Source: Massilia rubra | GTDB lineage: Bacteria; Pseudomonadota; Gammaproteobacteria; Burkholderiales; Burkholderiaceae_D | Assembly: GCF_011682065.1 (NCBI RefSeq) | Contig: NZ_VUYU01000025.1 | Coordinates: 39,055 to 103,054 of the forward strand | Reading direction: 5' to 3' | Length of the DNA stretch: 64,000 nt | Part shown: piece by piece, positions 62,270 to 64,000 of the stretch | Position numbering within the stretch: position 1 is the stretch's first letter | How the letters are laid out: every line of letters begins with the position of its first letter | Program-made: the position numbers and the translations under genes | The notes under the pieces: model-generated | The model's input: only the letters and a program-made list of their open reading frames with translations | What the model was told of the DNA's origin: nothing | The model's database searches: none

Positions 62270-63142
62270 TCAGGCCGGTGGCGGCGTGTCCGCCTCGACC
62301 GGGACGGCAGCGCCGGCCAGCGGCGGGGCCTGGGACGCGCGCAGGTCGGCCAGGGCCTGCATGCAGTAGTACTGGAACCAGAGCGCGGTAAAGACGAAGA
62401 TGAGCACATACAGCCAGATCGAGATGGCCGCCAGGAACGGGAACAGCACGAACGACATCACCGCGCCGCCGAGCCAGACGATGCCCGGCAACGCGCCGAT
62501 AAAGCCGGAAACGATGCCGATAAAGGTCAGTTGCGCGCGGTGGCGGCGCCGGATGGCCTTCATTTCGTCGGCGCTGGCGTAGTCTTCCAGGGCGTCGTAG
62601 ACCATCACGCGCGTGGTCAGGGCGCCCCACAACACCACCTGCACCAGCACCGCCACCGGCGGCACGATGTACAGCGGCAGGGTCGCGATCCAGACCACCA
62701 CGAACAGCAGCGAGGTGCTGATGTTGATCGCCAGGCCGGCCATGAAGCTGCCTTCGTTCTTGGCTTCGAGCGTGCTGAAATGGCGCGTCGCGACGTGGCG
62801 CGTGATCGGCGGCATGGCGGCCACGCCCATGAAGATCAGGGAGGTGGCGATCATCAGCGGCAGCAGGAGCAGCATGGCGATCAGCGGCACGATCATGGTT
62901 TTTACAGCGCTCATGCCGAATGTGCCGAGCATGCCGCTGGTGGTCTTGAACCAGTCGTGGTCCTGGAACAGGGCCTGGACGTAGTCGAGCAGCGGCTGGA
63001 AGCCGAAGGCCAGCAGGACGGCCCACAGCAGCACCGACAGCACGAAGGGAATCACCGTCAGCAGCAGCATCTTGGGATTGGCCTGCGAGACGAGGGCGCG
63101 GCGGTAGGCGGTGGCGACGGGGCGCCAGGGAGTCTTGGTCAT
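62270..63142 (-). CDS. EI24/CysZ-like integral membrane protein
   Basis: 290 residues with six or so hydrophobic segments (MLLLTVIPFVLSVLLWAVLL, MIVPLIAMLLLLPLMIATSLIFMG, LLFVVVWIATLPLYIVPPVAVLVQVVLWG, FIGIVSGFIGALPGIVWLGG, FPFLAAISIWLYVLIFVFTALW). The pattern TRVMVYDALEDYASADEMKAIRRRHR is typical of the EI24 family, which includes the sulfate permease CysZ. A sulfate role is not shown here, since no cys genes are adjacent. The C-terminus is a Pro/Ala tail. Confidence 0.85.
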   Translation of the reverse strand: MTKTPWRPVATAYRRALVSQANPKMLLLTVIPFVLSVLLWAVLLAFGFQPLLDYVQALFQDHDWFKTTSGMLGTFGMSAVKTMIVPLIAMLLLLPLMIATSLIFMGVAAMPPITRHVATRHFSTLEAKNEGSFMAGLAINISTSLLFVVVWIATLPLYIVPPVAVLVQVVLWGALTTRVMVYDALEDYASADEMKAIRRRHRAQLTFIGIVSGFIGALPGIVWLGGAVMSFVLFPFLAAISIWLYVLIFVFTALWFQYYCMQALADLRASQAPPLAGAAVPVEADTPPPA

Positions 63143-63275
63143 GGAAAGCGGTGGATGATAGTCAAAAAGTCTACGCAGTGTAGCGTGCTTTGGACGCTTG
63201 CGGGGGTGGCGTCAATAGCGCTTCGGCACGGCATGCACTACAATCGCCAATCACATCGATCTACTAAGGAAAACC

Positions 63276-63635
63276 ATGTCCACTATTACTACCGAATCGG
63301 GCCTCCAGTACGAAGACACCACCGTTGGCGAGGGCGCACAGGCGCAAGCCGGCCAGCGCGTCACCGTTCATTACACCGGCTGGCTGCGCAACGACGACGG
63401 CACTGCCGGCGCCAAGTTCGACTCCAGCAAGGACCGCAACGACCCGTTCAAGTTTTCGCTGGGCGCCGGCGAAGTGATCAAGGGCTGGGACGAAGGCGTG
63501 CAGGGCATGAAAGTCGGCGGCGCGCGTCGCCTGACGATTCCGGCCAGCCTCGGTTACGGCGCGCGCGGCGCGGGCGGCGGCACGATTCCGCCGAACGCCA
63601 CGCTCATTTTCGACGTCGAACTGCTGAAGGTTTAA
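63276..63635 (+). CDS. FKBP-type peptidyl-prolyl isomerase
   Basis: 119 residues from the ATG at 63276 with AAGGAAA upstream; TACAAT at 63239 is a likely -10. A single cytosolic FKBP domain: VTVHYTGWL, FDSSKDRNDPFKFSLGAGEVIKGWDEGVQGMKVGGARRLTIPASLGYG and IPPNATLIFDVELL. Key active-site residues (Tyr, Phe, Asp, Trp in GWDEG, Tyr in GYG) are present. It catalyses proline cis-trans isomerisation. The lipoprotein gene begins two bases after its stop. Confidence 0.95.
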   Translation: MSTITTESGLQYEDTTVGEGAQAQAGQRVTVHYTGWLRNDDGTAGAKFDSSKDRNDPFKFSLGAGEVIKGWDEGVQGMKVGGARRLTIPASLGYGARGAGGGTIPPNATLIFDVELLKV

Positions 63636-63637
63636 GC

Positions 63638-63877
63638 ATGTCGACGGGCGCCCTGCGCTACGCGCTGGCGCTGCTGGTGGTGGCCGCCTCGAGCGGCTGC
63701 GCCGTCGTTGCGGTGACCGGCGCGGTGGTTGGCGCCGGCGTGGCGGTCGGCTCGGCGGCGGTTGGCGCCGGGGTCGCGGTGACCAAGGGCGCGGTCAAGG
63801 TGGCCACCTACCCGTTCCGCGACAGCGATGAGGAAAAGGCGGCCAAGGCGAAGGCCGAGGCCGAGGGCAGGAACTAG
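63638..63877 (+). CDS. small lipoprotein, Gly/Ala/Val-rich
   Basis: 79 residues from the ATG at 63638, with GAAGG inside the end of the FKBP gene, so the two are translationally coupled. A signal sequence (LRYALALLVVAASSGC) with a lipobox-like cysteine at about residue 21 is followed by a repetitive AVVGAGVAVGSAAVGAGVAV stretch. A Lys/Glu/Ala-rich charged tail (DSDEEKAAKAKAEAEGRN) ends it. It is probably an outer-membrane lipoprotein. The function is unknown. Confidence 0.75.
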   Translation: MSTGALRYALALLVVAASSGCAVVAVTGAVVGAGVAVGSAAVGAGVAVTKGAVKVATYPFRDSDEEKAAKAKAEAEGRN

Positions 63878-63978
63878 CCTGAATTTTGCATAAAAAGGGG
63901 CAAGAATGCCGTAAGTGATTGATAAAATGTGAGTTATCTAGAAACACAGTTATCAACAAAAACGCCACCTTGCCCGAC

Positions 63979-64000
63979 ATGAATTCTACCTCAGAGCAGC
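63979..64000 (+). CDS. possible start of a gene running off the window
   Basis: An ATG at 63979 opens a frame (MNSTSEQ) to the right edge. There is no good ribosome site, and only seven codons are visible. The AT-rich DNA just upstream (63880-63960) could hold its promoter. Listed only so that the edge is not overlooked. Confidence 0.25.

Noticed and set aside
63880..63960. TTATCAACA-like words suggesting DnaA boxes or an origin
   Set aside because: Only one or two imperfect matches occur, no dnaA or dnaN gene or box cluster is seen, and AT-rich promoter DNA explains them.
1..64000. CRISPR arrays, tRNA and rRNA genes
   Set aside because: No regularly spaced direct repeats, no cas genes, and no cloverleaf or rRNA-like stretch was recognised by reading; a tRNAscan or Rfam run could still find a small RNA.

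Overview
The window looks like chromosomal DNA from a high-GC betaproteobacterium of the family Oxalobacteraceae (Massilia/Duganella/Telluria type). This is inferred from three things: the gene content (glnA-ntrB-ntrC, tkt-gap, a yhdP-nitrilase-tldD run beside glnE), the strong GC bias at third codon positions, and the unusually large set of TonB-dependent outer-membrane receptors. No rRNA, tRNA, CRISPR array or intact insertion sequence was seen. The densely coding strand is mostly minus.

Layout. 1-1.7 kb: ispH followed by two small unknown genes. 1.9-4.8 kb: TonB-dependent receptor A. 5.4-6.7 kb: an aromatic-amino-acid DAHP synthase gene (aroG) preceded by what reads as a complete transcription attenuator: promoter, a 22-codon leader peptide rich in Phe and Tyr, competing stems and a terminator. 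7-12.6 kb: two receptors (B, C) on the plus strand. 12.7-19.3 kb: tldD, a nitrilase-family amidohydrolase and the giant AsmA-like gene yhdP, divergent from glnE (19.4-22.2 kb). 22.2-26.3 kb: an unusual minus-strand operon of receptor D, a membrane fatty-acid-desaturase-like enzyme and a PhnD-like binding protein without a signal peptide. 26.6-32.5 kb: two paralogous receptors (E, F), both apparently started at TTG. 32.9-33.7 kb: a small periplasmic Cache-domain protein and a nested inverted-repeat (MITE-like) element. 33.7-36.8 kb: tkt-gap operon. 37-38.8 kb: rsmE and a ClpP-fold periplasmic protein. 38.9-39.4 kb: the degenerate remnant of a class C group II intron, lying directly behind the terminator of receptor G (39.5-42.3 kb). 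42.7-45.9 kb: an FAD-dependent dehydrogenase, a small membrane protein and corA. 46-51.3 kb: the nitrogen-control cluster glnA, a DUF4124 gene, ntrB and ntrC, with a sigma-54 promoter and NtrC sites upstream of glnA. 51.3-52.5 kb: a rhodanese and a toxin-antitoxin-like pair. 52.7-57.5 kb: a propeller-type sensor kinase, a TAXI binding protein and a small unknown gene. 57.8-63.9 kb: a divergent bifunctional penicillin-binding protein, a CinA/MoaB-like protein, an EI24 membrane protein, an FKBP isomerase and a small lipoprotein.

How the parts connect. GlnE modifies glutamine synthetase (GlnA) at a tyrosine that is visible in this GlnA. NtrB/NtrC should act through the sigma-54 promoter in front of glnA. 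The seven receptors, the desaturase operon and the TAXI and PhnD-like binding proteins point to a scavenging lifestyle. Palindromic repeats (REP-like, ERIC-like, MITE-like) lie in several intergenic gaps, and one fills the gap before ntrB exactly.
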